Shown: piece after piece, positions 8,926 through 17,313 of the stretch
Layout: every line of letters begins with the position of its first letter
How positions within the stretch are numbered: position 1 is the first letter of the stretch
Assembly (NCBI RefSeq): GCF_900454025.1
Contig: NZ_UGQM01000001.1
Span: 1,674,001 to 1,738,000 of the forward strand
DNA: 64,000 nt
Origin: Mycolicibacterium gilvum
Lineage (GTDB): Bacteria; Actinomycetota; Actinomycetes; Mycobacteriales; Mycobacteriaceae
Reading direction: 5' to 3'
Program-made: the position numbers and the translations under genes
The notes under the pieces: generated by a model
What the model saw: the letters and a program-made list of their open reading frames with translations, nothing else
What the model was told of the DNA's origin: nothing
Database searches by the model: none

Positions 8926-9813
8926 CCGCGCGCGCGCCTCATGGGCGATGTCGAGCATCGGCATCGTCATGAAACCGTGGACGGCGCCGTCGAATTCGCA
9001 CCGGACGACCGGCACGCCCGCGTCGGTGAGCGCCTGCGCGTAGGCCACCGCCTCGTCGCGCAACGGATCGTGTCCCGTCATCACCATGACGGCGGGCGGA
9101 AGACCGGTGAGCTCGCCGTGCAGGGGTGATGCGTAAGGGTGCTGCCGGTCCGACAACGCGGGCACGTACTGGTCCCAGTACCACCTCAGCGCCGGCTCCG
9201 GATTGTAGAAGCCGTGTCCGAACAGCCGGTAGGACTCGGTGTCGAAGTCCGCCGCGATCACCGGATACAACAACAGCTGTGCCCGCAGGGCCGGACCGCC
9301 CCGGTCACGGGCCATCAGCGCCGTCACCGCCGCAAGATTGCCGCCGGCGCTGTCGCCACCCACCGCGATCCGGGCCGGGTCGACGCCGAGTGCGTCCGCA
9401 TCGCCGGACACCCACCGGGTGACCGCGTACATGTCCTCGGCGGCAGTCGGCCAGCGATGCTCGGGCGCCAACCGGTAGCCGACCGAGATCACCACCGCAC
9501 CAAGCCGATTGCTGAGGTTGCGGCATAGCCCGTCATGGCTGTCGAGGTCGCAGAACACGAACCCGCCGCCGTGAGCGAACACCAGGGCGGGCAACGGCGC
9601 GGGGCCGGCGGGCCGGTACACCCGGACGGGCACCTCCCCGTCGTCGACCGGAACCGCCATGTCGTGCACCGAATGCACCGGCTCGGGCTCCGCCGCGGGC
9701 GTGAACCGGGAGCGGATCGTGGCCCGCGCCTGCGCGCCGGTCATCGTGTGGACCGCCGGGAAGCCGCCGTCGAGCGCGTCGATCAGGGCGGCGATCTGAG
9801 GGTCGAGCCTCAC
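8890..9813 (-). CDS. HSL-family alpha/beta hydrolase (esterase)
   Basis: A 307-residue hormone-sensitive-lipase-type carboxylesterase. Seen: oxyanion-hole motif HGGGFV, nucleophile motif GDSAGGN, an acid residue in TGHDPLRDEAV and the histidine in DGAVHGFM, so the catalytic set is complete. No signal peptide is present, so it is cytoplasmic. GTG 9813 overlaps the stop of the IclR regulator (GTGA), giving the family start VRLDPQIAALIDAL. It is probably cotranscribed with the regulator; it could hydrolyse an ester or lactone made by the nearby BVMOs, but this is inference. Confidence 0.9.
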   Translation of the reverse strand: MRLDPQIAALIDALDGGFPAVHTMTGAQARATIRSRFTPAAEPEPVHSVHDMAVPVDDGEVPVRVYRPAGPAPLPALVFAHGGGFVFCDLDSHDGLCRNLSNRLGAVVISVGYRLAPEHRWPTAAEDMYAVTRWVSGDADALGVDPARIAVGGDSAGGNLAAVTALMARDRGGPALRAQLLLYPVIAADFDTESYRLFGHGFYNPEPALRWYWDQYVPALSDRQHPYASPLHGELTGLPPAVMVMTGHDPLRDEAVAYAQALTDAGVPVVRCEFDGAVHGFMTMPMLDIAHEARARSCQELTALLHG

Positions 9814-10640
9814 GCGTACTGCAGGGCGTCGTTGCGGACGGCAACGGGTCGCGCCGCGGGGCCACCGCGCAGCGGGCGCAGCGGTTGCAGGGTCGGGGTG
9901 ACCCGTGCGGGACCGTCCTCGGCGTTGCGCCAGATGCCCATCGCGGTGACCCGCACCGGGGCGGCCAACCGCTCGAAGGCCATCCGGTTCATCGGTCCGC
10001 ACACCGAGACCGCGGCCACAGCCTCCCCGGGCCTGCCGATGGCCGCGGCGACACATCCGAAGCCGGGCAGCGATTCCTCGCGCTCATAGGCCACGCCGTG
10101 CGCGCGGACCTTCGCGAGCTCGGCGGCCAGCTGGGCCGCGGTGCCGATGGAGTACTTGGTCATGCGTGACTGCAGATCCACGTCGACATCGTCGTTGAAG
10201 GCCAGCATGGCCTTGCCGACCGCGGTGCAGTGCGCGGGCTGACGTCCGCCGACCCGGGTCGGGATGGCCGAGGCCATTCCGTCGCCGATCTTGTCCAGGT
10301 ACACGACGTCGGAGCCGTCCAGCACGGCGAGGTGGACGACCAGCCCCGTCGCGCGATGGAGATCGTGCAGCAGCGGGGTGGCTGCGCGGTGTACCCGATC
10401 CTGGTGCACGGCAAGCGAACCGAGCTCGACGAGGCGCATGCCGAGTTCGTAGTCCCGTCCGGTGCGACGCAGCCAGCGCAGCTGCACCAGGCGCTCCAGC
10501 ATGCGGTGTGCGGACGAGCGGGGGAGGCCGGTGCGACGGACGATCTGGGCCAGCGTGAGACGTCCGGGACCGTCGAAGGCGTCGAGGACGAGGGACACGC
10601 GATCGATGACCGCGCTGGGGGTTTCGACAGGTGTCGTCAT
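9810..10640 (-). CDS. IclR-family transcriptional regulator
   Basis: A 276-residue regulator with an N-terminal winged helix-turn-helix (LTLAQIVRRTGLPRSSAHRM) and a C-terminal IclR effector domain (GMASAIPTRVGGRQPAHCTA, GKAMLA, GVAYEREESLPGFGCVAA). IclR proteins bind palindromic operators and sense aromatic or organic acids. It is downstream of the KstD/HsaC/HsaA-like operon and overlaps the esterase gene. A perfect 29-base inverted repeat lies just 27 bases upstream of its ATG (10640), suggesting autoregulation. A longer N-terminus is possible but starts upstream are poorer. Confidence 0.9.
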   Translation of the reverse strand: MTTPVETPSAVIDRVSLVLDAFDGPGRLTLAQIVRRTGLPRSSAHRMLERLVQLRWLRRTGRDYELGMRLVELGSLAVHQDRVHRAATPLLHDLHRATGLVVHLAVLDGSDVVYLDKIGDGMASAIPTRVGGRQPAHCTAVGKAMLAFNDDVDVDLQSRMTKYSIGTAAQLAAELAKVRAHGVAYEREESLPGFGCVAAAIGRPGEAVAAVSVCGPMNRMAFERLAAPVRVTAMGIWRNAEDGPARVTPTLQPLRPLRGGPAARPVAVRNDALQYA

Positions 10641-10666
10641 GATGCCTCCGTGGCTGCTCGTACTAG

Positions 10667-10695
10667 CAGGTATATGACTACTAGTCATATACCTG
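10667..10695. promoter_or_regulatory. Perfect 14-1-14 inverted repeat (probable operator)
   Basis: The left arm CAGGTATATGACTA and the right arm TAGTCATATACCTG are exact reverse complements around one C at 10681. It is AT-rich for this genome and is followed by a second perfect palindrome, ACCATATGGT, at 10701-10710. It sits upstream of the IclR gene and downstream of the FAD-enzyme gene. The size and symmetry suit an IclR-dimer or tetramer operator; a transcript hairpin is the alternative. Confidence 0.7.
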
Positions 10696-10767
10696 TTTGT
10701 ACCATATGGTTGTGCGCGCTGTCACACGAACCGGTGAAGCGTCATCTCTGACACCTCACGACCGGTG

Positions 10768-10794
10768 GCCCCACCGGTCGATGGCCGGTGGGGC
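10768..10794 (-). terminator. Hairpin after the FAD-oxidoreductase operon
   Basis: A perfect 10-bp stem (GCCCCACCGG / CCGGTGGGGC) with a 7-base loop lies 16 bases after the stop of the minus-strand flavoprotein gene. There is no U-run, as is common for mycobacterial terminators. It would separate the ring-degrading operon from the IclR gene. Confidence 0.6.
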
Positions 10795-10810
10795 TGAGGA
10801 AGGGACGGGG

Positions 10811-12259
10811 TCAGTGCGTGGCGGTGCGTCCCGCGCGGCGGCCGTAGAAGCTGCCGTCGCCCAGAGAGATGCCGCTCGCGTATCCCCACGCCGCCAGGCC
10901 GGCCGCGCACCGTCCCGCGGCGTACAGCCCGGGGATCGGGTGGCCGTCGACGTGCAGCACTTCGGCGTCGAGTGTCGTGTGCAGCCCGCCGAGGGTGAAA
11001 CCGCCGGTGCTCTCCCGGAGGTCGATCGCACCGAGCGGGGCACCGATGGGCCGGACCCACTGCGTCTTCTTGCCCAGGAGCGGGTCCTCGCCGCGGACGG
11101 CGGCGTCGTTGTACGCCGTGACGGTGGACTGCAACGAGCCCGGCGGCAGGCCGATTTCCGACTCCAGGTCCGCGACGCTGTCGGCCACCCACGTCGCCGG
11201 CCGCATCATCAGCCGCGGCGACAGCGACGCCATCGCCTCATCCTGGGCGTCACCGTCGATGATCAGGTACGCGGTGTTGTTCTGGTGATACAGGGTCAGT
11301 TGCCCGATGCGGCCGGGATAGGTGTCCTCGGCCACGTAGCGCTGCCCGCGCTCGTTGACCAGGATGCCGCGGACCAGCTGCTGGGGATCGATGAAGATCG
11401 CGACCTCGGTGGCGTCCATGTGGGCCAGGTCGGCGCCGAGCGCCTGGGCCATCCGGATCGCCTGGCCGTCATGTTGTTCCACCGACGCTGCGGGGCGGCC
11501 GGCGATGCGCGGCGCGTACTGGGCCACCATCGCGTCGTTGTAGGCGAAGCTGCCCATCGCCAGCACCACTCCGCGGCGCGCCCGGATGAAGACATCGGTC
11601 CCGTACTGCCGCGCCCGGATCCCCACGACCCGGCCGTCGTCGACGACGAGTGCCTGCACCCGCACGTCGTAGCGGGCCCGCGCCCCCGCGGCGGTGGCCG
11701 TCTCGACGAGCGGCTTCATCAGCATGAAGCCGGCGCTGGCCTCGCCCTGCTTCTTGTTCTGCATCTGGGGGACGTGGCCGCGAGGCACCGGCGTCGCGAT
11801 GGTGTTGAACGGGTAGGAGTTCTCTCCGCCGCTGTACATCAGCCCCTGGTCGCCCATCGGCTCCCAGCCCGGCTCGTCGAAGAACTCGGGTTTGAACACC
11901 ACCCCGCATCCGACCAGCCAGTCGTAGTGCGCGACGCTGTTTTCGCAGTAGTCGGCGATGCGCCTCTCGTCCGCCCCGGGCCCCAGCGCCGTATTCAGGA
12001 AGGCGGCCATATTGACGGCCGAATCATCGAACCCGCAGGCCTTCTGGGTGGCGGTGCCGCCGCCGAGATAGATGAAGCCGCCGGCCATCGCGGCCGCGCC
12101 GCCCCAGGATCCGGTGCGCTCCAGCACCAGCGCGTCGGCACCGGCGCGGGAGGCCTCGACCGCCGCCGCGGCACCCGCGATGCCGTAGCCGGCGATCACC
12201 ACGTCGGCCTCGTCGTCCCAAGAGGAGACCGACGACGCCGGTATCGGAGCGACGCTCAC
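10811..12259 (-). CDS. FAD-dependent 3-ketosteroid-dehydrogenase-like flavoprotein
   Basis: A 482-residue flavoprotein of the fumarate reductase/KstD superfamily. Seen: the N-terminal FAD motif VVIAGYGIAGAAAAVEAS, a WGGAAAMAGGFIYLGGG segment, GVVLAMGSF and a C-terminal GLYAAGRCAAGLAAWGYASG FAD-binding segment. Family members dehydrogenate ring A of 3-ketosteroids at C1-C2 or C4-C5. GTG 12259 overlaps the stop of the HsaC-like gene (GTGA), so it belongs to the HsaA/HsaC-like operon. Whether it makes a delta-1 or delta-4 bond cannot be decided from the sequence. Confidence 0.85.
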   Translation of the reverse strand: MSVAPIPASSVSSWDDEADVVIAGYGIAGAAAAVEASRAGADALVLERTGSWGGAAAMAGGFIYLGGGTATQKACGFDDSAVNMAAFLNTALGPGADERRIADYCENSVAHYDWLVGCGVVFKPEFFDEPGWEPMGDQGLMYSGGENSYPFNTIATPVPRGHVPQMQNKKQGEASAGFMLMKPLVETATAAGARARYDVRVQALVVDDGRVVGIRARQYGTDVFIRARRGVVLAMGSFAYNDAMVAQYAPRIAGRPAASVEQHDGQAIRMAQALGADLAHMDATEVAIFIDPQQLVRGILVNERGQRYVAEDTYPGRIGQLTLYHQNNTAYLIIDGDAQDEAMASLSPRLMMRPATWVADSVADLESEIGLPPGSLQSTVTAYNDAAVRGEDPLLGKKTQWVRPIGAPLGAIDLRESTGGFTLGGLHTTLDAEVLHVDGHPIPGLYAAGRCAAGLAAWGYASGISLGDGSFYGRRAGRTATH

Positions 12260-13164
12260 GGCTGCATGGCTATGGGCAGATCGGTGACCCACTCGTGGCC
12301 CCAGTAGCTGTCTGCGGTGATCTCCTCGGCGGTGTAGGAGGATTCGTCGACCAGCATGCCCTCGGTGCCCAACTCGATGTCCCAGTCGCCGGGCGCACGG
12401 ACGTAGAACGACACCATCTTGTCGTTGGTGTGCCTGCCCAGCGTCGACGACAACTGGAAGCCGTCCTTGTGCACCCGGTCCAGCGCCTGCCCGACGGCAT
12501 CCAGCGTGTCGACCTCGACCATCAGGTGGACCAGCTTCGGGTCCCGGACGGTCGCCGCAGGGCAGATGGCCAGGCTGTGGTGCCGCTGATTGACACCGAG
12601 GAAGCGCACCCGCACGGGGCCGTACTCGGGCGGTGTGGGCACGCGGAACGCGCCGCGGGACTTGAAGCCGAGCACCTGCGTGTAGAAGTCGAACAGTCCG
12701 TTGACGTCCAGGGCCGGGATCACCACGTGGCCCAGACCCTGTGCGCCAGTGACGAATCGCGCGCCGTACGGCGTCACGACGGGGCTATGGTCGAGTACCG
12801 CACCGTGGAACACCTCCAAAGAGTTGCCGGCGGGATCCTCGAAAGCGATGACCTCCTCGACCCGTCGGGCGTCGGCTTCGGCAAGCGAAAGCTCCTTGAA
12901 GGGTGTGCCGGCAGCGTCGAGAGCACGCATGACCGCTTCCAGGCCGCGACGGTCACGAACCTCCCAGCCCGCGGTGACGATGCGGTCCACGTCGCCGGGC
13001 ACCACGATGATGCGCGCGGCGCGTTCGTCCATCCGGAGGTACAACGCGTCCGGTTCCGGGCCGGAGCCCTGCGCGAAACCCAGCACGCCGAAGGCGAACT
13101 GGCGCCAGCGGGGAAGATCGGTGGCCTGGACCTTGACATAGCCCAGGCTCTTGATGTCGCTCAC
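12256..13164 (-). CDS. Extradiol catechol dioxygenase, HsaC/BphC-like
   Basis: A 302-residue two-domain type I extradiol dioxygenase of the VOC fold, which would cleave a catechol ring (in HsaC, 3,4-DHSA from steroid rings A/B). Seen in the C-terminal domain: the metal ligands H146 (GLGHVV), H213 (LVHLMVEV) and E264 (WDIELGTEG), plus the catalytic H195/H196 pair (NQRHHSLA). All expected residues are present and length matches HsaC. It sits between the HsaA-like and KstD-like genes in one operon, which supports a steroid-like substrate, but a paralogous substrate is possible. Confidence 0.9.
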   Translation of the reverse strand: MSDIKSLGYVKVQATDLPRWRQFAFGVLGFAQGSGPEPDALYLRMDERAARIIVVPGDVDRIVTAGWEVRDRRGLEAVMRALDAAGTPFKELSLAEADARRVEEVIAFEDPAGNSLEVFHGAVLDHSPVVTPYGARFVTGAQGLGHVVIPALDVNGLFDFYTQVLGFKSRGAFRVPTPPEYGPVRVRFLGVNQRHHSLAICPAATVRDPKLVHLMVEVDTLDAVGQALDRVHKDGFQLSSTLGRHTNDKMVSFYVRAPGDWDIELGTEGMLVDESSYTAEEITADSYWGHEWVTDLPIAMQP

Positions 13165-13173
13165 GTGGATCTC

Positions 13174-14355
13174 CTAGATCATCGCCCGCAGGGGACCCTG
13201 CGGATCCACGCCGAGCGAACTCAACGCCGACGCGTGGTACACGGTGCCGGGCACGTGGATCGCGTGCGCGACGCCGGCGTGCGCATCGCGCCAGTAGCGT
13301 TGCAGCGGCTTGTCCATCCGTAGTGCGTTGCCGCCGGAGCGGGCGAAGATCTGATCGACTGCGGCGACAGCCCGCCACACCGCCTTGATCTGCGAACGGC
13401 GCACTGCAGCACGGGTTTCGAACGTGACCTCGCGGCCTGAGTCGACGATGTCGTAGACCCTGTCGACGTTGGACAGCAGAGTGTTGCGGGAGGCCTCGAT
13501 CTCGGCTGCGGCGTCGCCGATGGCGTACATCACGTACGGATCGTCCTTGATCGCCGTTCCGTTGGCGCCCACCCGCTCGCGCTGGTAATCGAGGTGCGCG
13601 GCGAGCGCCCCTTCGCAGATGCCGATGGTGGCCGAGCTGATGCCGAGCGGGAACATCGTCGACCACGGCATCTTGTACAGCGGTTCGGTCATGCCCGCCT
13701 CGATCTGCGCGCTGCCGTCCATCACCTTCATGCCGTCCATCGTGCGATAGGTCGGGACGAAGGCGCCGTCGACGATGACGTCCTTGGAGCCGGTGCCGCG
13801 CAGGCCCACGACATCCCAGGAGTCGTCGACGATCTGGTAGTCCTTCCGGGGCAGGATCATGTGCAGCATCTGCGGCGGCATCAGCGGAACGCCCTTCGCG
13901 TCACCGACCATGGCGCCCAGGATGATCCAGTCGCACGCGTCGGTGCCCGAGCTGAACTGCCAGCGGCCCGTGAAGATGTAGCCGCCGTCGGTCGGTACCG
14001 CCACGCCTTGGGGGGCGTACGGCGACGCCACCCAGGTGTCGATGTCGTCGGCCCAGATCTCCTCGCCCACCTTGGGATCGGCGTAGGCCAGCTGGTAGGG
14101 ATGCACCCCGACCACGCCGTTGACCCAGCCCGCGGCCGGGTCCAGCGCGGCGGTCGCCATGACGGTCTCGGCGAACTCGCGGGGGTGCACTTCCAGGCCG
14201 CCGTGCTTCTTGGGTTGCAGCAGCCGGATGGACCCGATGGACTTCATGCTCTTGACCGTCGCATCGGGCAGCTTGCCCAGCTTCTCGGCTTCGACAGCCT
14301 GTTCCTTGAATTGACCTGCCAGCTCGTTCAGCCGGTCGAGTACGCGCTCGCTCAT
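13174..14355 (-). CDS. Flavin-dependent monooxygenase, HsaA-like oxygenase component
   Basis: A 393-residue group D flavin monooxygenase with an acyl-CoA-dehydrogenase fold, like HsaA, which hydroxylates 3-HSA to 3,4-DHSA using FMNH2 from a partner reductase. Seen: LLQPKKHGGLEVHPREF near the N-terminus, a central WQFSSGTDACDW and the WDVVGLRGTGSKDV segment typical of this family, and a C-terminal SGGNALRMDKPLQRYWRD. It is nine bases from the extradiol dioxygenase that would use its product. No HsaB-type reductase is nearby, so the flavin donor must be encoded elsewhere. ATG 14355 is chosen; GTG 14373 is also possible. Confidence 0.9.
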   Translation of the reverse strand: MSERVLDRLNELAGQFKEQAVEAEKLGKLPDATVKSMKSIGSIRLLQPKKHGGLEVHPREFAETVMATAALDPAAGWVNGVVGVHPYQLAYADPKVGEEIWADDIDTWVASPYAPQGVAVPTDGGYIFTGRWQFSSGTDACDWIILGAMVGDAKGVPLMPPQMLHMILPRKDYQIVDDSWDVVGLRGTGSKDVIVDGAFVPTYRTMDGMKVMDGSAQIEAGMTEPLYKMPWSTMFPLGISSATIGICEGALAAHLDYQRERVGANGTAIKDDPYVMYAIGDAAAEIEASRNTLLSNVDRVYDIVDSGREVTFETRAAVRRSQIKAVWRAVAAVDQIFARSGGNALRMDKPLQRYWRDAHAGVAHAIHVPGTVYHASALSSLGVDPQGPLRAMI

Positions 14356-14442
14356 CTTCGCAGAATTCCTCACTGTGTGGCTGTGACCATCGTCGCGCGC
14401 CCGCGCCGCGCAGTCCCGGGATTGTCCCGATCAGCGGGTCGC

Positions 14443-14742
14443 TCAGTACTCGACGGCGATGTCGTCGTCGACCGGGCGAGCCTGGCACGCGAGCACCAGG
14501 CCGTCGGCGAGATCGGCCTCGTCGAGGATGTCGCACGTGTCCATCGACACCTCGCCCGACGTCACGGTGGTCACGCAGGATCCGCAGTGGCCTTCCCGGC
14601 ATGAGTACGGCACGGCGATGCCGGCCTCGAGCATGATCTCGACCAGCGTCTTGTCCCGGGGCCATCGCAGCTCATGATGGTCACCGTCGAGATCGATGCG
14701 CACGGTCGCCGCGCCCTCGGTGACGCGTTCGGCAGACGACAT
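14443..14742 (-). CDS. Stand-alone 2Fe-2S ferredoxin resembling the KshB C-terminal domain
   Basis: A 99-residue plant-type ferredoxin with the cluster set C48-x4-C53-x2-C56 and C86 (YSCREGHCGSC ... LACQARP). The sequence ELRWPRDKTLVEIMLEAG and the motif SCREGHCG are like the ferredoxin end of 3-ketosteroid-9-alpha-hydroxylase reductase KshB, but the FAD and NAD domains of KshB are absent. It would pass electrons to an oxygenase, perhaps a Rieske hydroxylase elsewhere. It is first in the minus operon, 87 bases before the HsaA-like gene, and divergent from a BVMO. Confidence 0.85.
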   Translation of the reverse strand: MSSAERVTEGAATVRIDLDGDHHELRWPRDKTLVEIMLEAGIAVPYSCREGHCGSCVTTVTSGEVSMDTCDILDEADLADGLVLACQARPVDDDIAVEY

Positions 14743-14823
14743 GGCGCCGAGTGTGGCCCGGCGGGCCGGAGCGCGGATACCGGGCGTCCGGTGACCGGGA
14801 AGAATGCCGGTGGTCGGGCATCT

Positions 14824-14839
14824 GCCAACTACGGTTGGC
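14824..14839. promoter_or_regulatory. GCCAAC-TACG-GTTGGC inverted repeat before BVMO start
   Basis: Perfect 6-bp arms with a 4-base spacer lie three bases before the GTG start (14843), in the divergent gap between the ferredoxin and BVMO genes. A repressor could block both promoters or the ribosome site from here. The half-site AAC/GTT resembles the KstR half-site, but the KstR spacing is two bases, so KstR is not proposed. Confidence 0.45.
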
Positions 14840-14842
14840 GCC

Positions 14843-16459
14843 GTGAGCAATTCGGCAGATGCGGGTGTCGTCGACGCGGTCGTGGTGGGAGCGGGCTTCG
14901 CGGGCCTGTACGCACTGCACAAGCTGCGGTCTCAGGGTCTGGTCGTGCGGGTCTTCGAGGCTGCCCCCGAGGTCGGCGGCACCTGGTACTTCAACCGCTA
15001 TCCGGGCGCGCGGTGCGATGTGGAGAGCGTCGACTACAGCTACTCGTTCTCCGACGAGCTGGAGCAGGAATGGACCTGGACGGAGAAGTACGCCACCCAG
15101 GGCGAGATCCTCCGGTACATCAACTGGGTCGCCGACAAGCTCGACCTGCGTCCCGGGATCACTTTCGACACGAGGGTCGTCTCGGCGACGCTCGACGAGA
15201 AGACCCTGCGATGGACGGTCGTCACCGATGCCGGGGAGACCGTCACGGCACGCTTCGTGATCATGGCCACCGGGCCGCTGTCGGCCGCGCTCACCCCGGC
15301 CTTCCCCGGACTGGACACCTTCGCCGGCGAGGTCTACCACACGGCGCACTGGCCTCACGAGCCCGTCGACTTCAGCAGCAAACGCGTCGCCGTGATCGGC
15401 ACGGGATCCTCGGGGATCCAGTCGATTCCGCTGATCGCCGAGCAGGCCGAACAGCTCTACGTGTTCCAGCGGACACCGAACTACAGTGTGCCCGCGGGCA
15501 ACCGGACCCTGACCGAATCCGATGTGGCCGAGGTCAAGTCGAACTACGCCGAGCGGCGTGCGATGTCGTGGCGCAGCGGCGGCGGTTCACCCCACGTCGC
15601 GCACCCGAAGCTGACCATGGAGGCGACCGCCGAAGAACGGCGTGCCGCTTTCGAGCGGCGGTGGGAGCTGGGCGGTGTGCTGTTCTCGAAGACCTTCAGC
15701 GACCAGATGATCGACCCGGTCGCCAACGACGAGGCCCGCAGGTTCTACGAGGAGAAGGTGCGCGCCGTCATCGACGACCCCGAGGTCGCCGATCTGCTGA
15801 TCCCGAACGACCACCCGATCGGGACCAAGCGGATCTGCACCGATACGAACTACTTTCAGACGTTCAACCGCCCCAATGTGCGGTTGATCAGCGTCCGCAG
15901 GACGCCCATCGAGTCGATCGACGCCACCGGTATCACCACCTCGGACGCGCATTACGACATCGACGCGCTGGTGCTGGCGACCGGCTTCGACGCGATGACC
16001 GGCGCTCTGGCCAAGATCGACATCGTCGGACGCGGGGGACAGAGTCTGCGGGAGGACTGGGCGGAGGGCCCCCGGACCTATCTCGGCCTGGGAGTCGACG
16101 GATTCCCCAACCTTTTCCTGGTGTCCGGACCGGGGGCGCCGGCGGTACTGGCCAACATGGTGCTGCACGCCGAGGCGCACGTGAACTGGATCGCCGACGC
16201 GATCACCCATCTGGACAGCCACGGCCACACGGCGCTGGAAGCCACGGCCGAGTCGGTGGACAACTGGATCGCCGAGTGCAACCGGCGCGCCGAGGCGACG
16301 TTGTTCCCACGGGCGAACTCCTGGTACATGGGCGCGAATGTGCCTGGGAAACCACGGGTCTTCATGTTGTTCATCGGCGGCTTCGGTGTCTACCTGGACA
16401 TCTGCGCCGAGGTCGCCGCGGCGGGGTACAAGGGTTTCCAGATCCTCGACGCGTCCTAG
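14843..16459 (+). CDS. Baeyer-Villiger monooxygenase (cyclohexanone/phenylacetone type)
   Basis: A 538-residue type I BVMO that would convert a ketone to an ester or lactone with FAD, NADPH and O2. Seen: FAD motif VVVGAGFAG near residue 14, GGTWYFNRYPGARCDVES, the canonical fingerprint FAGEVYHTAHWP, and the NADPH Rossmann motif GTGSSG. Length matches the standard family without the HAPMO extension. GTG 14843 gives the normal N-terminus. It is divergent from the HsaA/C-like operon and its stop shares CTAG with the convergent SDR. Confidence 0.93.
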   Translation: MSNSADAGVVDAVVVGAGFAGLYALHKLRSQGLVVRVFEAAPEVGGTWYFNRYPGARCDVESVDYSYSFSDELEQEWTWTEKYATQGEILRYINWVADKLDLRPGITFDTRVVSATLDEKTLRWTVVTDAGETVTARFVIMATGPLSAALTPAFPGLDTFAGEVYHTAHWPHEPVDFSSKRVAVIGTGSSGIQSIPLIAEQAEQLYVFQRTPNYSVPAGNRTLTESDVAEVKSNYAERRAMSWRSGGGSPHVAHPKLTMEATAEERRAAFERRWELGGVLFSKTFSDQMIDPVANDEARRFYEEKVRAVIDDPEVADLLIPNDHPIGTKRICTDTNYFQTFNRPNVRLISVRRTPIESIDATGITTSDAHYDIDALVLATGFDAMTGALAKIDIVGRGGQSLREDWAEGPRTYLGLGVDGFPNLFLVSGPGAPAVLANMVLHAEAHVNWIADAITHLDSHGHTALEATAESVDNWIAECNRRAEATLFPRANSWYMGANVPGKPRVFMLFIGGFGVYLDICAEVAAAGYKGFQILDAS

Positions 16460-17268
16460 GGGCGCATGCCCCTGAGTCGCTTGATCATCTCGTGGGAACC
16501 GAGTACCACCGCCGCGCGGTCCGGGGCACTACTGCGTGCGGCACGTTCGGCGTTGCCACCCGCGATGAAGACGGGTCCGTCGGCAATGTGGCGCAACCCC
16601 TCACGGGCGACGTCGGCGGGGTCGTTGACGATGATGCCCGGCGCGTCGAAATTCACGCCGGCCCGCTCCATCGCCGGGGTGCGGGTGACACCGAGAACCA
16701 GTTCCAGCACGTCGACCCCGTGCTCCCGCAGTTCGAGCCAGAGGCTCTCGGCGAACACCCGGCTGAACGCCTTGGCCCCCGCGTACACCGAGTGGCGCTC
16801 GGCGCCCATGTACCCCGACAACGATCCCACCAGTACGATGCCGCCTCGGGACATGGCGGCCATGCGACGCCCGAAATGCTGTGTGAGTTCCAGCATCCGG
16901 GTGGTGTTCAGATCGATGACCTTGCCGAACTCGCTCAGCTCGGCATCGAGGAACCGCTCGTTGCACGTGCTCGCGCCGGCGTTGTAGATCAGCAGTCCGA
17001 CCTCGACGTCGGACGTCGCGTCGACGATGCGCGACGTGGAATCGGCATCCAGCAGATCCAGGGCGATCGTGCGGACCTGCGCTCCGAGCCGGCGGCACTC
17101 CTGCGCCGTCTCGTCGAGCGGTTGGGGTTTACGCGCGATCAGGACGAGGTTGGCGCCGTCCTCTGCGAGTGCCTTCGCGAATTCCGCGCCCACGCCCTCG
17201 GACCCGCCCGCGATGACCGCCCACGGGCCGTACTTCGTCACATCCACTCCGGCACCGCCTGTGCTCAC
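16456..17268 (-). CDS. SDR-family oxidoreductase
   Basis: A 270-residue SDR. Seen: cofactor motif GGSEGVG, Arg (LIARK) after beta-2 suggesting NADPH, IYNAGAS, the catalytic Ser (VGSLSG) and YAGAK. It resembles SDRs of the short-chain-type 'DltE/YdfG' group rather than FabG. GTG 17268 is chosen; a second GTG at 17247 (VDVTKYGPW) is also possible. Its TAG stop overlaps that of the convergent BVMO in a CTAG palindrome, so the two genes end on top of each other. Confidence 0.85.
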   Translation of the reverse strand: MSTGGAGVDVTKYGPWAVIAGGSEGVGAEFAKALAEDGANLVLIARKPQPLDETAQECRRLGAQVRTIALDLLDADSTSRIVDATSDVEVGLLIYNAGASTCNERFLDAELSEFGKVIDLNTTRMLELTQHFGRRMAAMSRGGIVLVGSLSGYMGAERHSVYAGAKAFSRVFAESLWLELREHGVDVLELVLGVTRTPAMERAGVNFDAPGIIVNDPADVAREGLRHIADGPVFIAGGNAERAARSSAPDRAAVVLGSHEMIKRLRGMRP

Positions 17269-17313
17269 CCGGCCATCTAACCAACGGCGGCCCCCGGACG
17301 CTATAACGGTACG

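Noticed and set aside
14824..14839. KstR operator
   Set aside because: AAC and GTT half-sites are four bases apart rather than two, and the outer T and A are not matched.
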